Positions 62,797 to 64,000 of a stretch of 64,000 bases of DNA are shown here, piece by piece. Position 1 is the stretch's first letter. Each line of letters begins with the position of its first letter. The DNA comes from Micromonospora deserti (lineage in GTDB: Bacteria > Actinomycetota > Actinomycetes > Mycobacteriales > Micromonosporaceae): contig NZ_POUB01000007.1 in the NCBI RefSeq assembly GCF_003236335.1, positions 1 to 64,000 of the forward strand, given 5' to 3'. The translations under genes and the position numbers were made by a program. The notes under the pieces are model-generated. The model saw only the letters and a list, made by a program, of their open reading frames with translations, had not been told where the DNA came from and did no database searches.

Positions 62797-64000
62797 ATGT
62801 TGACCGTGCCGGGCCGCCACCGTTATCGCCGCCGTTCGTCTCGTGGCAGTTCTGTCGCTGCCGCCGTCGCCGTGATCGTCGTGCTGAGCGGCGTTGCTTT
62901 CGGGCTCAGGCAGATGGCTGCAGCAGGATGCGCCACTGAGACGGCGTTGACGGTGGCCGCCGCGCCCGAGGTCGCGCCAGCGGTGCGGTCCACGGTCGCC
63001 GCACTGGAGCATGGCGGCGGCGGCGGCGCCTGTGTGCGGGTGTCGGTGAACGCGGTCAGTCCGGTGGACGTGGCCGCGGTGATCTCCGCTCGACACGGGG
63101 CGAATCTGGCCGGAGTGGGCCGGGCCAACGGCGCCACGCCTGACCCGGATGTCTGGATCCCTGATTCCTCGATCTGGCTGTCACGGCTGACATCGGCCGC
63201 CCCCGCGTTCGTGCCGAGCGACGGGACGTCGATCGCCAGCAGTCCGGTTGTGGTCGCCGCGCCGGAACCGGTCGCGGCCAGGCTCGGGTGGACGGACACG
63301 CAGTTGACGTGGCGGTCGCTCCTGTCGCAGGTCACCTCCGGTGTCGGCGTGAACGCCGGCATTGTCGAGCCAACTCGGGACGTCGCTGGCCTGTCCGCGC
63401 TGCTGGCCCTGACCACGGCGACGGGATCAGCGGAACCGCAGCTTACGACCGCGGCATTGCGTACCCTCGCGATCGGCCGTTCAGAGGTACGGGAGGACCT
63501 GACGGCGCGGTTTCCGCGGGCGAGCGACCCGACGACGCTCGCCACGGCGGTGGGTCTGGCGGTGCTGTCCGAGCAGGACGTGATCGCCTACAACGCCGCC
63601 AAGCCGCCGGTCCCGTTGGTGGCGGTTCAGGTCCGGCCCGCGCCGGTGCCGCTGGACTACCCCTTCGCGGTGATGCCCGGCCTGGATCCCGCGCGTGTCG
63701 CCGCCGCCGAGACCGTGCACCGGGCGCTGGACGCCCCGGCGTTCCGTAACCTCCTCGGCCCGCTGGGCCTGCGGCTACCCGACGGCGCTGCCGGACCGGG
63801 ATTCACCACCCCCCGCGGCGCGCCGACGGACGGTCATGGTGCGGGATCGGCTGACGGGGTGAGCCCGGCGGTGGTGCAGCGCGCCTTGTCCTCGTGGTCG
63901 GCGGTGGTGGCGCCGGCGCGGATGCTCGCGGTGGTCGACGTATCGGGCACGATGAACGGGACGGTGCCGACTGCGGGTAACGCCACGCGGATGCAGGTGA
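62797..64000 (+). CDS. secreted substrate-binding/VWA-domain protein, cut by the window end
   Basis: Open frame from ATG 62797 (the frame has a TGA just upstream at 62785) running off the right edge, with about 401 residues visible. A basic start is followed by a membrane/signal segment (about residues 15-35). The middle looks like an extracellular solute-binding fold (WIPDSSIWLSRLTS, VVAAPEPVAARLGW, VGVNAGIVEPTRD). At the end a von Willebrand A domain begins with ARMLAVVDVSGTMNG, including the first part of the MIDAS metal site. Actinobacterial proteins with this layout are common, but their ligand is unknown. Confidence 0.75.
   Translation, partial: MLTVPGRHRYRRRSSRGSSVAAAVAVIVVLSGVAFGLRQMAAAGCATETALTVAAAPEVAPAVRSTVAALEHGGGGGACVRVSVNAVSPVDVAAVISARHGANLAGVGRANGATPDPDVWIPDSSIWLSRLTSAAPAFVPSDGTSIASSPVVVAAPEPVAARLGWTDTQLTWRSLLSQVTSGVGVNAGIVEPTRDVAGLSALLALTTATGSAEPQLTTAALRTLAIGRSEVREDLTARFPRASDPTTLATAVGLAVLSEQDVIAYNAAKPPVPLVAVQVRPAPVPLDYPFAVMPGLDPARVAAAETVHRALDAPAFRNLLGPLGLRLPDGAAGPGFTTPRGAPTDGHGAGSADGVSPAVVQRALSSWSAVVAPARMLAVVDVSGTMNGTVPTAGNATRMQV

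Overview
The window is very GC-rich DNA (GC-ending codons, frequent GTG and TTG starts, long 4-bp-overlap operons). It comes from an actinobacterium, most likely a Micromonospora-like member of the Micromonosporaceae. That placement is inferred from codon style and gene content (SapA-like protein, furA-katG, SARP regulator, NRPS cluster), not from a marker gene. No rRNA, tRNA or CRISPR array was seen.

Layout. 1-180: possible frameshifted end of a serine recombinase. 242-2685: OmpR-type response regulator, sensor kinase and a lone receiver protein. 2859-5644: a lipid-anchored beta-carbonic anhydrase, a spore-associated-protein-A-like secreted protein and an unknown secreted protein, with strong hairpin terminators. 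6260-10294: an export/redox cassette with a promoter, a protein of unknown function, a membrane thioredoxin-like protein, a Tat-exported Cys/Trp-rich protein, a membrane protein broken by an in-frame TGA, a DCC-type thiol protein and a lipoprotein. 10534-13729: GNAT, furA, katG and terminator.

13881-27938 is a complete L-rhamnose regulon. It has a LacI-family repressor with two palindromic operators, a sugar ABC transporter (ATPase, two permeases, binding lipoprotein), rhamnose mutarotase, rhamnose isomerase, a bifunctional rhamnulose-phosphate aldolase/lactaldehyde dehydrogenase and rhamnulokinase. The lactate-oxidising LutABC set follows, so sugar is carried through lactaldehyde and lactate to pyruvate. 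28220-30430: an MFS transporter, an M23-type peptidase-like protein and hairpins.

30808-60769 is a biosynthetic gene cluster whose product I cannot name. Leftward genes are a SARP/NB-ARC regulator, a free-standing adenylation enzyme and an MFS exporter. Rightward is a run of 22 tightly packed genes. In order they are: carrier protein, C-A-PCP NRPS, thioesterase, SDR, ProA-like dehydrogenase, carrier, TrpB2-like PLP enzyme, BtrH-like protein fused to a carrier, AMP ligase, BtrK/VinO-like PLP decarboxylase, carrier, two acyl-CoA-dehydrogenase-like proteins, Sfp-type phosphopantetheinyl transferase, a second BtrH-like protein, a free-standing A enzyme, a C-PCP-TE protein, a 2OG-Fe(II) oxygenase, argininosuccinate synthase, formyltransferase, VOC protein and flavin reductase. 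This looks like building-block synthesis on discrete carrier proteins (activation, decarboxylation, oxidation, transfer) followed by short NRPS assembly and release. I regard it as the candidate novel system in the window.

61195-64000: an LtrA-family membrane protein, then a secreted substrate-binding/VWA-type protein that runs off the right edge.
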